Shown here in pieces: positions 25,679-35,386 of a stretch of 64,000 nt of DNA. The notes under the pieces were generated by a model, which saw only the letters and a list, made by a program, of their open reading frames with translations, made no database searches and was not told where the DNA came from. This stretch comes from Aequorivita viscosa (GTDB lineage: Bacteria; Bacteroidota; Bacteroidia; Flavobacteriales; Flavobacteriaceae): contig NZ_FNNS01000015.1 in the NCBI RefSeq assembly GCF_900106795.1, positions 1 through 64,000 of the forward strand. Reading direction: 5' to 3'. Position 1 is the stretch's first letter; each line of letters starts with the position of its first letter. A program made the translations under genes and the position numbers.

Positions 25679-27913
25679 CTATTTCCTGACTACCTTTCTT
25701 GTCATTACCGTCCCACTGCTTTCTATCGATAGAAAATAAATTCCTTGTGTCAATAAAGAAGCATCCCAGGTAAAAGATTTTTCACTTCGACTACTTGTGT
25801 GGATTGTTTTTCCAAGCATATCAGTAACTCTAAAAGTGTAATCGCCATAAATATTGTCTGGAAGTATAATGTTTACTTCATTTGAGAATGGATTTGGGTA
25901 TATAGCTAACGTCGAATTAGTTCCTGTTTCATCAACACTAAGGGAAGTGTCGTTTATCTTAAATGCTGGTGATATCAGTTGTTCCTGCTTGTTTCCACTG
26001 GCATCTGTACAAATTATCTTGGCGTCATACCAAACATCATCTTGGGTGTTCACTATAGATGAAAGCGATGCCTCGTAATAATCTCCGTATGCAGGCATTT
26101 GAAAGTTGGATGGATCTTCTGTGAGTTGCAGTTCTGTCCAGTTGTTTTCGTTGTGGATGCTGTAATACATTTCTACTGTATTCCCAGGATTATATACATA
26201 ACTGTATTGAGAAGAATTGAAGGTAAAATCTCCGGCAGCTAAACGCACAGTTCCTTCATCGGCTGTTGCAAATAATTCTGTAACATTTCCGTCGGTATCT
26301 CTAAATTGTAACATTTGAAGGGTGGGAGGGAAACGTTCACTTCCATCACTTACATAAGTTAACTTCGCTTCATTTTTTCCGTTAACCCCAAATGCATTTG
26401 TGTTTTCATTTGAAAAAGAAATCTCTAAAGAGCCGTAAGCTGGAATGTTATATGATGTAAAGTCTATATAATTACCTGTAAAAACATTGCTTCCGTTGTG
26501 TATAACAGATACATCTGTCGCAATGAAATCACTTTGCCTTAATTCTCCAAAGCGCCCTTTGTACAGCACGGTAAGTTCTCCTAAAAACGTTGAATACGTA
26601 AAAATTGGCACATTATTACCTTGAACTATTTCTGAAGATTGATTACTTGAAAATGTGAATTTTGGATGTAAGGGTAAAACCTTTGTTCCATTTATGGTTT
26701 TGTAATAATTAAGTCCGTCGAAATATCGGTTTCCGAAAGTTATATTTTGCGAAGCGTAGTTAATCTCACCATTATCACCCGAATGGAGTAGGTTGCCCAT
26801 TATAAAGAACCTTTCTTCTCCTCGTGCAGGGTCTATTTCGGTTTTATAGTCAATTAAGATAGGCGAAATTAGAAAATCGCTAGTGGATCCATCAAAAGAA
26901 TTATTTAACCATAAAGGCACTTGTTCAGTAGCATCAAAAGGGTCGTCCTGGTATGATCTAACTTCACTTTGAACATAGCCGTTCATCAGGGTTAATGTTG
27001 CATAGCCTTTATGTAAATCGTTGGTGGCGCCTAGCAAACTCGGTTCAAATTTTTCTTGATGAGAAGCCCATTTGTTCGGGTCATTGCTAATGTCCGCATC
27101 TCCAGAAATAGTAGTCAGCTCAGGAAATTTCGAAAAATAATATCCATCCTTATAATTTCGAATTGCTGCGTTATGAATGAAGGTGTATCGGTTGCTGACA
27201 TTATTGATGTAAAAATTCCAACGGTTGTCTCCAGAAACTGGGTCGTCACTAGCGTGAGTCTTCGTTAAAAACATGTTGTTTGTTGGATTGAAATAGTGAT
27301 AAGTATCTAATGAAACTTTGGAGATCGCTCCGTTTTGTGGGTTTGGAATTCCAGGCTTTATGGCAGTCCCAATTTCATCATAAATATCAAGGCTAATGTA
27401 GTTTTGAGCTTCTGTTACATTCGCATTAACGGTTGTGTTTCCTCCTACAGCAACCAATTCTTTTACAACAATATGTCTTTGATTGGTGATTTGATTATTA
27501 AAAGGAATGAACACATCATAACTTTCTCCATCGGGAACATTAAATACAAGAGGATTGGACCCTTGCCATACTCCAATGTCGTAATGTCCACTTTCATTTT
27601 GAACTATAATGTAGCTCGGGCTAAATATGCTGGAATCGAAAGTGAGATTTAGGTTTAAAGACACATTGCTTTCAATGCCAGTATTATTTTGGTTAGTGTT
27701 GGGGCTAAGAATTTCGGTAGCGATATAAACCCTTTCCGCATCTGTGTCTATAACATTGACGTATTCATTTTTATCAAAATCACTCCGATGTTCAAGCGTA
27801 TTCCAGTTTCTATTGGTGCTTTCTTCTACAATAACACCTTGAGCAAAAAGCCCAAAACTAAAAAAGAAACTAATAAAAAATAGTAAGGTTTGATGGGGGT
27901 AAGGGTTTTTCAT
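25679..27913 (-). CDS. Large secreted protein with T9SS C-terminal sorting domain
   Basis: A 744-residue protein with a signal peptide (hydrophobic stretch ending GLFAQG) and a Por-secretion tail of about 75 residues at the C-terminus: LAIYPNPFSNEVNI, a MLGKTI strand, then LTQGIYFLSIESSGTVMTRKVVRK-like ending. This is the type IX secretion signal, so it is exported across the outer membrane and released or surface-bound. The 640 residues between are beta-rich, with Asn, Ser and Thr, and match no enzyme family I recognise. It is a single-gene unit and converges with nothing; the bidirectional terminator at 27982-28050 lies upstream of it. Confidence 0.85.
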   Translation of the reverse strand: MKNPYPHQTLLFFISFFFSFGLFAQGVIVEESTNRNWNTLEHRSDFDKNEYVNVIDTDAERVYIATEILSPNTNQNNTGIESNVSLNLNLTFDSSIFSPSYIIVQNESGHYDIGVWQGSNPLVFNVPDGESYDVFIPFNNQITNQRHIVVKELVAVGGNTTVNANVTEAQNYISLDIYDEIGTAIKPGIPNPQNGAISKVSLDTYHYFNPTNNMFLTKTHASDDPVSGDNRWNFYINNVSNRYTFIHNAAIRNYKDGYYFSKFPELTTISGDADISNDPNKWASHQEKFEPSLLGATNDLHKGYATLTLMNGYVQSEVRSYQDDPFDATEQVPLWLNNSFDGSTSDFLISPILIDYKTEIDPARGEERFFIMGNLLHSGDNGEINYASQNITFGNRYFDGLNYYKTINGTKVLPLHPKFTFSSNQSSEIVQGNNVPIFTYSTFLGELTVLYKGRFGELRQSDFIATDVSVIHNGSNVFTGNYIDFTSYNIPAYGSLEISFSNENTNAFGVNGKNEAKLTYVSDGSERFPPTLQMLQFRDTDGNVTELFATADEGTVRLAAGDFTFNSSQYSYVYNPGNTVEMYYSIHNENNWTELQLTEDPSNFQMPAYGDYYEASLSSIVNTQDDVWYDAKIICTDASGNKQEQLISPAFKINDTSLSVDETGTNSTLAIYPNPFSNEVNIILPDNIYGDYTFRVTDMLGKTIHTSSRSEKSFTWDASLLTQGIYFLSIESSGTVMTRKVVRK

Positions 27914-27981
27914 AATAACAGGTTTTTTTGAATACCGTTACAAACGCATTTTGCGCGTACCTAACGATACGAGATGAAAAG

Positions 27982-28050
27982 AAAAAAGCTATCTTTTATC
28001 GATTGAAACAACTCAGGTTAATTAAAGAGAGTTTTAAAGATAGCTTTTTT
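27982..28050. terminator. Hairpin terminator downstream of the flavoprotein gene
   Basis: AAAAAAGCTATCTTT (27982-27996) pairs perfectly over 15 bases with AAAGATAGCTTTTTT (28036-28050). On the minus strand the stem ends in six T, 14 bases after the stop of the gene at 28064. The loop is 39 bases. Confidence 0.75.
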
Positions 28051-28063
28051 TCAGATATATCGG

Positions 28064-29308
28064 TTATTTCTTTTGTTCATTCTCCATATCAATAACCTTC
28101 GCAACCGTTTTTACTAAACGATTGTGGTTTTTCACAAAAGGGTTGGATTCATCCCAAACATAACCAGCGAGTACAGCGCAAATCTGCTCTTTTATCACAG
28201 GGTTTTCTGGTCGGTGGAAGAATATTTTTTGAAGATTACCTGTGTACCATTCCTTTACGTAGGTTCTAAATACATCTACACCTCTCATAATGTAACCAGT
28301 GTATTCTTCTTCCCAATCTACTGTTTCGCCTTTGAGCTCTTTCGTTATTAATTTAGCAGATTTTAATCCAGATTCAGTTGCAAAAGTTACTCCTGAAGAA
28401 AATACAGGGTCCAAAAATTCGGCGCTATTACCCGTTAATGCATACCCTTTTCCGTAAAGTTGCTTTACTGCTTTAGAGTAATTTTTAATAATATAAGGGT
28501 CAAAAAGGAAATCTTGATCTTTCAATCTATTATAATAGTAATCCGAAATCTTAAGCATTTCCTTCAGCTTTTCGGTGTTTGTTCCTTCGTAAGATTCTAT
28601 AAACTCAGTTGGTCCTACAAAGCCAATACTCGTAACGCCGTTAGAAAAAGGAATAACCCATAACCAAACATCATCCCTTACTACATCAAAAGTAATTAGT
28701 GTGCCTTCAACACCTTCGGGACGCTTGGTTTCCTTAACATGAGTGAATATCGCTGAATTTGCATCAAGTGACGAAGGCTTATCAAGATCGAGTAAGCGCG
28801 GTAAAACCCTTCCGTAGCCACTGCTGTCAATTATAAACTTAGCTTTTATTGTGTATTCAGTTCCATTTTCAGATTTTACCGAGGTTGTAGAATGTCCTTT
28901 TTCATCAAAAACTACATCGGTTACTTCTTGGCCAAACGATAGATCTACACCTTTCTTTTGAATTTCTTTGGCAAGCGTGTGGTCAAAATGGGCACGTGGC
29001 ACTTGCCAAGTATAATCCCAACCCGGCGTATGTTTTTTGCCGAAATCGAAGTTGCAAACTATATCATTTTTTAAAAATCGAGCCCCAGCTTTTATTTCAA
29101 ATCCTTGCTCCATTAAGCAATCTAATAATCCGGTTTCTTCAAAATGATCCATACATCTTGGCAAAAGACTTTCGCCTATTACAAACCGCGGAAATGTACT
29201 TTTTTCAACTACTTTACAGCTTATTCCGTTGTTATTTAAGTATGCAGCAGCTACACAGCCAGAAGGCCCAGCACCAATAATTAATACGTCGACAGTAATA
29301 TCATTCAT
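28064..29308 (-). CDS. FAD-dependent oxidoreductase, halogenase-like (flexirubin locus)
   Basis: A 414-residue class A flavoprotein. The FAD-binding GAGPSGC (residues 12-18), the ESLLPR stretch and the late GNSAEFLDPVFSSGV match the tryptophan-halogenase and geranylgeranyl-reductase superfamily. Two features point to halogenases: WLWVIP at 215-220 fits the WxWxIP signature, and K73 (EIKAGARF) is where halogenases carry the Lys that directs hypochlorous acid. Some flexirubins are chlorinated, so ring chlorination is plausible, but a monooxygenase or reductase cannot be excluded. It is divergent from the ammonia-lyase gene; a TAAATTTG box lies at 29340-29347 on the + strand in the 103-base gap. 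Confidence 0.82.
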   Translation of the reverse strand: MNDITVDVLIIGAGPSGCVAAAYLNNNGISCKVVEKSTFPRFVIGESLLPRCMDHFEETGLLDCLMEQGFEIKAGARFLKNDIVCNFDFGKKHTPGWDYTWQVPRAHFDHTLAKEIQKKGVDLSFGQEVTDVVFDEKGHSTTSVKSENGTEYTIKAKFIIDSSGYGRVLPRLLDLDKPSSLDANSAIFTHVKETKRPEGVEGTLITFDVVRDDVWLWVIPFSNGVTSIGFVGPTEFIESYEGTNTEKLKEMLKISDYYYNRLKDQDFLFDPYIIKNYSKAVKQLYGKGYALTGNSAEFLDPVFSSGVTFATESGLKSAKLITKELKGETVDWEEEYTGYIMRGVDVFRTYVKEWYTGNLQKIFFHRPENPVIKEQICAVLAGYVWDESNPFVKNHNRLVKTVAKVIDMENEQKK

Positions 29309-29411
29309 TGAATTAAGAAATAGATTGTTAAAAAAAATTTAAATTTGCAGTCGAAAGTTAGTAAATTATTTTCGCAGTAAACACTTAATCGAAAATTTGA
29401 TTCAACTATAG

Positions 29412-30938
29412 ATGCCAATATTAAACGGAAAACTGGAGACAGCCGATTTTGATAAAATAATCTTCAAAAACGAAGCAGTCCAACTTCACAAAGATATAAT
29501 AGAAAGAGTTCAAATCAGTTTTGATTTTCTGAAAGAATTCTCTGAAAACAAGATTATTTATGGTGTTAATACAGGCTTCGGCCCTATGGCGCAGTATAAA
29601 ATAAAGGATGAAGAGCGAATTCAGTTGCAATACAATCTTATTCGGAGCCATGCTTCGGGTACAGGAAATCCAATTCCAGCACAACACGTTCGAGCAGCGA
29701 TGCTTGCGCGATTAAACACCTTAAGTCTAGGAAATAGCGGAGTACATCCTTCGGTTATTAAACTGATGAGCGCATTGCTTAACAAGAACATTATTCCGCT
29801 TATTTATGAACATGGTGGCGTTGGAGCCAGTGGCGATTTGGTGCAACTGGCACACTTAGCATTGGTTTTAATAGGCGAAGGCGAAGTTTTTTACAAAGGC
29901 GAGCGAAAGAAAACCGAAGACGTTTTCAAAATCGAAAACCTTGAACCTATAAAAGTAGAGTTGCGCGAAGGTTTGGCATTAATGAACGGAACTTCTGTAA
30001 TGACAGGTATTGGCGTTGTTAATGTACTTTACACAAGACGAATTATGGATTGGATGATAAAAGCATCATCGGCCATAAACGAAATAGTAAAAGCGTATGA
30101 CGATCATCTTTCTTTTGAATTGAACCAAACAAAACGACACGACGGCCAGCGTAAAATTGCCAAAATGATGCGCACTCACTTAAAGGATAGTTCGCTTACT
30201 AGAAAGCGGGAGCACCATCTGTATAACGGAAATAAAGATGAAGATGTTTTTGTTGAAAAAGTACAAGAATATTACTCGTTGCGCTGCGTTCCTCAAATTT
30301 TAGGACCAGTTTTAGATACCTTGGACTCTGTTGAAAGTATATTGATTGAAGAGGTGAATTCTGCCAACGATAATCCTATTGTCGATGTAGAAAAAAGAAA
30401 TGTATATCACGGTGGAAACTTCCACGGCGATTATGTTTCCTTAGAAATGGATAAGCTGAAGATTGTAGTTGCGAAAATGACAATGCTTTCAGAAAGGCAA
30501 TTAAACTATTTGCTAAACTCCAAATTGAACGATATACTTCCGCCCTTTGTAAACCTAGGCAAACTTGGATTAAACTTCGGAATGCAAGGTGTTCAGTTTA
30601 CCGCAACTTCAACAACTGCAGAAAGTCAAATGCTCAGCAATCCAATGTATGTTCATAGTATTCCTAACAACAACGACAATCAGGATATTGTAAGTATGGG
30701 AACTAATGCCGCACTGATAACCAAAAAAGTAATTGAAAATGCTTTTGAAGTAGTTGCAATAGAGTTAATAACAATCGTTCAAGCAATCGAATATCTTAAA
30801 GTACAAGACCAAGTTTCTTCCGAAACCAAAAAAATGTACGATCAAATACGTGCCATAGTCCCTGTGTTTAAAGAAGACGTAGTTATGTATCCGTATGTAA
30901 ATAGCGTGAAGGAGTTTCTAATGGATATTACAGAATAA
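29412..30938 (+). CDS. Tyrosine ammonia-lyase (HAL/PAL/TAL family)
   Basis: A 508-residue aromatic amino acid ammonia-lyase. The internal Ala139-Ser140-Gly141 in GGVGASGDL cyclises to the MIO cofactor. His80 in LIRSHASGTG is the substrate-selectivity residue that favours tyrosine over phenylalanine, and GVNTGFGPMAQY, SANDNPI and SNPMYVHSIPNN are conserved. The protein closely resembles the characterised flavobacterial tyrosine ammonia-lyases. It turns L-tyrosine into 4-coumarate and ammonia in the cytoplasm, giving the aryl starter of flexirubin. It is the first + strand gene of the pigment locus. Confidence 0.93.
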   Translation: MPILNGKLETADFDKIIFKNEAVQLHKDIIERVQISFDFLKEFSENKIIYGVNTGFGPMAQYKIKDEERIQLQYNLIRSHASGTGNPIPAQHVRAAMLARLNTLSLGNSGVHPSVIKLMSALLNKNIIPLIYEHGGVGASGDLVQLAHLALVLIGEGEVFYKGERKKTEDVFKIENLEPIKVELREGLALMNGTSVMTGIGVVNVLYTRRIMDWMIKASSAINEIVKAYDDHLSFELNQTKRHDGQRKIAKMMRTHLKDSSLTRKREHHLYNGNKDEDVFVEKVQEYYSLRCVPQILGPVLDTLDSVESILIEEVNSANDNPIVDVEKRNVYHGGNFHGDYVSLEMDKLKIVVAKMTMLSERQLNYLLNSKLNDILPPFVNLGKLGLNFGMQGVQFTATSTTAESQMLSNPMYVHSIPNNNDNQDIVSMGTNAALITKKVIENAFEVVAIELITIVQAIEYLKVQDQVSSETKKMYDQIRAIVPVFKEDVVMYPYVNSVKEFLMDITE

Positions 30939-30999
30939 GCTTGTGTAGTTTCCTTGAAATTGCTTATTTTAACCTTAACTAACTTAAATTAAAAATATT

Positions 31000-32133
31000 A
31001 TGAAAGTAATTTACACATTAGTGTGTGTTCTTTTTATTGGAATCACTTCTATAACAGCTCAGGAACTAGCTTTGGTGCGAGACAATGGCAGCTTTGGCTA
31101 TATCAATAAATCAGGTGAATTTGTTATAAAGCCACAATACGACAAGGCCGATAGCTTTTCTGGTAAGTATGCAGCTGTAATGAAAGATAAAAAGTGGGGC
31201 GTGATTAATAATTCAGGTGAATGGGTTCTCCAGCCAGAATTTGACCGCATAAAACCATACAATTCAGGCTATTTTTTAGTGCTTCAAAATAAAGAATGGC
31301 GATATATTAACGCAAAAGGCGAAACCTTAAATACCCCTGCTACAGATAAGTATTATGATTTTGACAATGGCGTAGCTATTATTAGAAATGGCGATAAAGT
31401 TGGATTAATCGACACCAGCGGGAAAGCTATCCTAGAGCCAAAATACACAGAGATAAAGAGTTTTAACAACGGATATGCTAAATATAGAGATGGAGACAAT
31501 TGGGGATTGTTGAACGCTAAGGGCGAGGTATTCGTACCTGCAGATTATAACGAAATAGGAGATTTTAGTAAAAATGGCCTTTGGGCAAGAAAAGACGATA
31601 GTTTTGGTGTAATTAACAACGGAAAATTTACCCCAATTAGCAATGTAGAAAAAATATGGAACTTCACTAACGACTCTCCGTTAACCTACGCTAGAAGTGA
31701 TAAAAAAATGGGGTTCATTAACGGAAAAGGCGAATGGATAATCCAACCTACATACGATAAAGCACGTGCTTTTAATGCAGGTCTTGCTCCAGTTAATCTC
31801 GGAAAAGAATGGGGGTACATAAATGAAAAAGGCGAAAAAGTAATCGATTTTAAATACAGGGATGCCGAAATATTTTCAGACAATGGAATAGCTCCTGTAA
31901 AGGAAAAAAAGCTGTGGGGCTTCATTAATAAATCGGGCAAATTAGTGATCCCGATGGAGTATGATATTTCAATTGGAATGTTTGGCTTTTTACAAAAAGG
32001 AGCCGACAAAGGCTTTGTTAACGGACTTGCACGGGTAAAGAAAAAGAAAGAGTGGGGCTTTATAAATGAAGAAGGCGAAGTAGTAGGCAAATGGTTTCAA
32101 AATGCAGAAACGTTTGTAGATACTTCTAAATAA
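31000..32133 (+). CDS. Exported WG-repeat protein
   Basis: A 377-residue protein with a signal peptide ending near TSITAQ. The rest consists of about eight copies of a 35-40-residue WG repeat, each with a form of KWGVINNSGEWVLQPEFD (Trp-Gly or Phe-Gly, then Ile/Leu-Asn/Asp, Gly, Pro-Tyr-Asp). WG repeats form beta-rich protein-binding units; their function is poorly known. It lies between the ammonia-lyase and fabG in the same direction with gaps of about 60 bases, but nothing in its sequence links it to pigment chemistry, so it may be a passenger. Confidence 0.85.
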   Translation: MKVIYTLVCVLFIGITSITAQELALVRDNGSFGYINKSGEFVIKPQYDKADSFSGKYAAVMKDKKWGVINNSGEWVLQPEFDRIKPYNSGYFLVLQNKEWRYINAKGETLNTPATDKYYDFDNGVAIIRNGDKVGLIDTSGKAILEPKYTEIKSFNNGYAKYRDGDNWGLLNAKGEVFVPADYNEIGDFSKNGLWARKDDSFGVINNGKFTPISNVEKIWNFTNDSPLTYARSDKKMGFINGKGEWIIQPTYDKARAFNAGLAPVNLGKEWGYINEKGEKVIDFKYRDAEIFSDNGIAPVKEKKLWGFINKSGKLVIPMEYDISIGMFGFLQKGADKGFVNGLARVKKKKEWGFINEEGEVVGKWFQNAETFVDTSK

Positions 32134-32192
32134 AGCTAAGTATTTGATAAGCAGTATAAGTTTGAAGTAAAAACTTTGCTAGAAGAAAATAA

Positions 32193-32945
32193 ATGGAAGA
32201 AAAAAAGACAAAACAGAAATACGCTTTAATAACAGGAGGTTCACGCGGTATTGGTCGTGCAATCTGTATTCAATTAGCAAAAGATTTGGATTACGGCCTT
32301 CTCATTAATTATAATGGCAATAAAGAAGCCGCCCTACAAACGCTAAACGAAGTTGAAGCTCTTGGAGGAAAAGGCGAAATAATGCAGTTTGATGTAACAA
32401 ACGCAGAAGCAGTTAATAAGGCATTTGACGTATGGCACGAAGCAAATAAAGACGCTATTATTGAAGTAATTGTAAACAATGCGGGAATTACAAAAGATGG
32501 CTTGTTTATGTGGATGAAACCCGAAGACTGGAATAGCGTAATAAATACAAGCCTAAATGGTTTTTATAACGTTACTAATGCGTTAATCCAAAAACTACTC
32601 GTCAATAAATACGGCAGGGTTATTAATATGGTCTCCGTTTCCGGATTAAAAGGAACTCCAGGGCAGGTAAACTATTCAGCTGCAAAAGGTGCGGTTATTG
32701 GTGCCACAAAAGCGTTAGCCCAAGAAGTTGCAAAGCGAAATATCACCGTAAACGCAATAGCCCCAGGTTTCATAAAAAGTGATATGACAGCAGATTTAGA
32801 CGAAAAAGAACTTAAAAAAATGATCCCTGCCAATCGTTTTGGTGAAGCTGAAGAAGTGGCTCATGCGGTTAGTTTTTTAGCATCGCATAAGGCTTCGTAT
32901 ATAACTGGTGAAGTAATTAATATTAACGGAGGAATTTATTCTTAA
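32193..32945 (+). CDS. 3-oxoacyl-ACP reductase of the pigment pathway (FabG-type SDR)
   Basis: A 250-residue short-chain dehydrogenase. The NADPH-binding TGGSRGIG (residues 14-21), NNAG (95-98) and the catalytic Ser, Tyr161 and Lys165 (NYSAAKGAV) are intact. It closely follows FabG, which reduces 3-oxoacyl-ACP to 3-hydroxyacyl-ACP. Inside the pigment locus it should serve the polyene chain rather than housekeeping fatty acid synthesis. The next gene, a ketosynthase, starts 13 bases after its stop. Confidence 0.9.
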   Translation: MEEKKTKQKYALITGGSRGIGRAICIQLAKDLDYGLLINYNGNKEAALQTLNEVEALGGKGEIMQFDVTNAEAVNKAFDVWHEANKDAIIEVIVNNAGITKDGLFMWMKPEDWNSVINTSLNGFYNVTNALIQKLLVNKYGRVINMVSVSGLKGTPGQVNYSAAKGAVIGATKALAQEVAKRNITVNAIAPGFIKSDMTADLDEKELKKMIPANRFGEAEEVAHAVSFLASHKASYITGEVININGGIYS

Positions 32946-32957
32946 ATTGAATTAGAA

Positions 32958-34178
32958 GTGAGAAGAGTAGTTATAACCGGAATGGGAATCTATTCTTGCA
33001 TCGGTAAAAACCTGCAAGAAGTAAAGGAATCGTTATATAACGGCAAGTCTGGTATTATTTGCGATGGAAAACGCAAGGATTTTGGCTACCGTTCTTGTTT
33101 AACAGGATGGGTGGAAGAACCAGATTTGAAAAAACTTCTTTCTCGCCGCGAACGAGTTAGCTTGGGTGAAGAAGGTGCGTATGCGTATGCAGCAACAGTC
33201 GAAGCTCTTGAAAACGCCAAAATTGATCAAAAATTCCTCGATGAAAACGAAGTAGGGATTTTATACGGAAATGATAGTACTGCAAAATCTGTAATTGAGT
33301 CTGTAGATAAAATTCGCGAAAAGAAAGATACAACATTAGTGGGCTCGGGCGCTATTTTCAAGGCAATGAACTCATCTGTAACAATGAATCTTGCAACTAT
33401 CTTTAAATTGCGAGGTATCAACTTTACAATTAGTGCAGCTTGCGCCAGCGGATCACATTCTGTTGGAATGGCGTATTTCTTAATTAAAAATGGTTTACAG
33501 GATTGCATAATCTCGGGAGGTGCACAAGAAATTAATGAACTTGCTATGGGAAGCTTCGATGGCCTGGGTGTTTTTTCAACGCAATTAGATCCAGCAAAAG
33601 CAAGTCGCCCGTTCGATAAAGATAGAGATGGCTTAGTGCCAAGTGGCGGCGCTGCAACATTAGTAATTGAAAGTTACGAAAGTGCGGTAAAGCGTGGAGC
33701 ACCTATTTTAGGCGAAATTATTGGGTATGGTTTCTCTTCAAATGGCGACCATATTTCTACACCCAACGTAGATGGCCCCGCACGCGCAATGAAAATGGCA
33801 CTAAAACAAGCAAATATTGATGCTTCAGAAATAGACTATGTAAATGCTCACGCAACATCAACCCCAGTTGGTGATGCAAATGAAGCCCTTGCAATAGCCG
33901 ATGTTTTTGGAGAAAATGGCCCTTGCGTAAGTTCAACAAAATCAATGACTGGCCACGAATGTTGGATGGCAGGAGCTAGCGAAGTAATCTATTCAATGTT
34001 AATGATGGAACATTCCTTCGTTGCACCAAATATCAATCTTGAAACTCCCGATGAGGCTGCTTTAAAATTAAACCTTGTTAACAAAACGTTAACCAAAAAA
34101 ATTGATGTATTTTTGTCCAATTCTTTTGGATTTGGTGGAACCAATTCCGCATTAATTATAAAAAAATGCAAACGGTAG
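32958..34178 (+). CDS. Beta-ketoacyl-ACP synthase (FabF-type) of the pigment pathway
   Basis: A 406-residue ketosynthase with the complete Cys-His-His triad: C162 in SAACASGSHS, His in NAHATSTPVGD and His in SMTGHECWMAGA. It condenses malonyl-ACP with a growing acyl chain. The start is GTG at 32958, chosen because the first residues (RRVVITGMGIYS) are the conserved N-terminal strand and no ATG lies upstream in frame after the fabG stop. It ends 3 bases before the next gene, an acyl carrier protein. It is one of three complete ketosynthases in the locus. Confidence 0.9.
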   Translation: MRRVVITGMGIYSCIGKNLQEVKESLYNGKSGIICDGKRKDFGYRSCLTGWVEEPDLKKLLSRRERVSLGEEGAYAYAATVEALENAKIDQKFLDENEVGILYGNDSTAKSVIESVDKIREKKDTTLVGSGAIFKAMNSSVTMNLATIFKLRGINFTISAACASGSHSVGMAYFLIKNGLQDCIISGGAQEINELAMGSFDGLGVFSTQLDPAKASRPFDKDRDGLVPSGGAATLVIESYESAVKRGAPILGEIIGYGFSSNGDHISTPNVDGPARAMKMALKQANIDASEIDYVNAHATSTPVGDANEALAIADVFGENGPCVSSTKSMTGHECWMAGASEVIYSMLMMEHSFVAPNINLETPDEAALKLNLVNKTLTKKIDVFLSNSFGFGGTNSALIIKKCKR

Positions 34179-34180
34179 AA

Positions 34181-34423
34181 ATGAATAAAGAAATTATAGT
34201 CGAAAAGATAAACTACTTTTTGGTAGATGAGTTTGAGGTTGAGAGCGATGACATTGAGCCTAATGCAAACTTAAAAGAAACGCTTGAGTTAGATAGCCTG
34301 GATTTTGTAGATCTAGTTGTTGCTATTGAAGCTAACTTTGGCGTAAAACTAACCGGTGAAGATTTCCTTAATGTAATTACACTTCAAGATTTTTACGATC
34401 TTATTGAAACCAAAATTAGCTGA
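34181..34423 (+). CDS. Acyl carrier protein 1 of the pigment pathway
   Basis: An 80-residue acidic acyl carrier protein. The phosphopantetheine attachment site is S39 in ELDSLDFVDLV. The frame is also open from an ATG at 34166, inside the preceding ketosynthase gene, but the ATG at 34181 gives the usual ACP N-terminus and starts just after the ketosynthase stop. It lies next to an LpxL-like acyltransferase (18 bases further on), so it may present the chain to that enzyme. Confidence 0.9.
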   Translation: MNKEIIVEKINYFLVDEFEVESDDIEPNANLKETLELDSLDFVDLVVAIEANFGVKLTGEDFLNVITLQDFYDLIETKIS

Positions 34424-34441
34424 AATTTTCAGTAACTTATT

Positions 34442-35323
34442 ATGGCGGGCGAATGGGAAGGCAAAAGCAAAGGCACCGTTTTAGGATATAAAATCTTTAT
34501 TTTTTTTATTAGAAAATTAGGGGTGCGGGCAGCATACGTACTGCTTTATTTTGTAGCCCTATATTATGTGTTTTTCGCAGGAAAAAGCACACAATCAATC
34601 TATTATTATTGTCGTAAAAGACTGAAATACCCCACGTTTAAAAGTCTTTTCAGTATCTATAAAAGTTATTACACCTTCGGTAAAACTATTATCGATAAAG
34701 CAGCAATCTCCTCTGGCCTAAAAAATCAATTTACGTACGAGTGCGATGGAATCGAAAACATAACAAACCTGCTTGATAAACAACAAGGAGGTATTATGAT
34801 TAGCGCTCACGTTGGAAACTTCGAAATAGCTGAATTCTTTTTTGAAGAAATCGACACGCGTTCGCAGATAAGTCTCGTTACAACAGATGCCGAACATCAA
34901 AACATCAAGGAATATATGGAAAAAGTAACCGTACGTTCCAAAGTGAAATTCATACTGGTGAAAGAAGACCTATCGCATATATTCGAAATAAACAATGCCC
35001 TTAGTAATGGTGAATTGGTCTGCTTTACGGGTGATAGATATATGAAAGGCCAAAAGGTGTTAACCGAGTCGTTACTAGGCAAAGAAGCAAATTTTCCGGC
35101 AGGCCCTTTTCTATTAGCAAGTCGGTTAAAAGTACCAGTGCTCTTTGTTTATGTAATGAAAGAAACTAATAAGCACTACCATTTATACGCACGCCAAGCG
35201 AATGTGAAAAATCGTGACGCTCAAGGATTGCTAAAAAAATATACCGAAAGTGTTGAATGGATGTTAAAAAAATATCCTCTGCAATGGTTTAATTATTTTG
35301 ACTTTTGGGAAACGGATGACTAA
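34442..35323 (+). CDS. LpxL/HtrB-like acyltransferase
   Basis: A 293-residue membrane-associated acyltransferase of the lipid A late-acyltransferase family. There is one or two hydrophobic segments at the N-terminus (about 25-48), then the catalytic HxxxxE (H123-VGNF-E128) and a GDRYMKG motif. Such enzymes move an acyl group from ACP to a hydroxyl at the inner leaflet of the inner membrane. In this locus it is a good candidate for joining the aryl polyene acyl-ACP to the dialkylresorcinol hydroxyl, as it lies between an ACP gene and darA. That assignment is inferred. Confidence 0.82.
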   Translation: MAGEWEGKSKGTVLGYKIFIFFIRKLGVRAAYVLLYFVALYYVFFAGKSTQSIYYYCRKRLKYPTFKSLFSIYKSYYTFGKTIIDKAAISSGLKNQFTYECDGIENITNLLDKQQGGIMISAHVGNFEIAEFFFEEIDTRSQISLVTTDAEHQNIKEYMEKVTVRSKVKFILVKEDLSHIFEINNALSNGELVCFTGDRYMKGQKVLTESLLGKEANFPAGPFLLASRLKVPVLFVYVMKETNKHYHLYARQANVKNRDAQGLLKKYTESVEWMLKKYPLQWFNYFDFWETDD

Positions 35324-35345
35324 TTTTTAGATTTTGCTTGGTTTT

Positions 35346-35372
35346 CCTGCAAGGTCTCTAAGATCTTGTAGG
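35346..35372. repeat. Palindromic intergenic repeat, CCTGCAAGG family, copy A
   Basis: CCTGCAAGGTCT pairs with AGATCTTGTAGG around a CTA loop (12-bp stem, two wobbles). The same outer CCTGCAAGG...CCTTGTAGG arms occur at 45545-45603 and 59976-60016. All three copies sit in gaps between pigment genes. Copy A lies 14 bases before darA and has no T-run, so it is a weak terminator candidate or an mRNA processing or stability hairpin. Confidence 0.7.
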
Positions 35373-35386
35373 TATATCATTATTGT

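Noticed and set aside
30934-30968. AATAAGC/GCTTATT pairing after the ammonia-lyase considered as a terminator
   Set aside because: The stem is only 7 bp, AT-rich, with a 21-base loop overlapping the stop codon, too weak to call.
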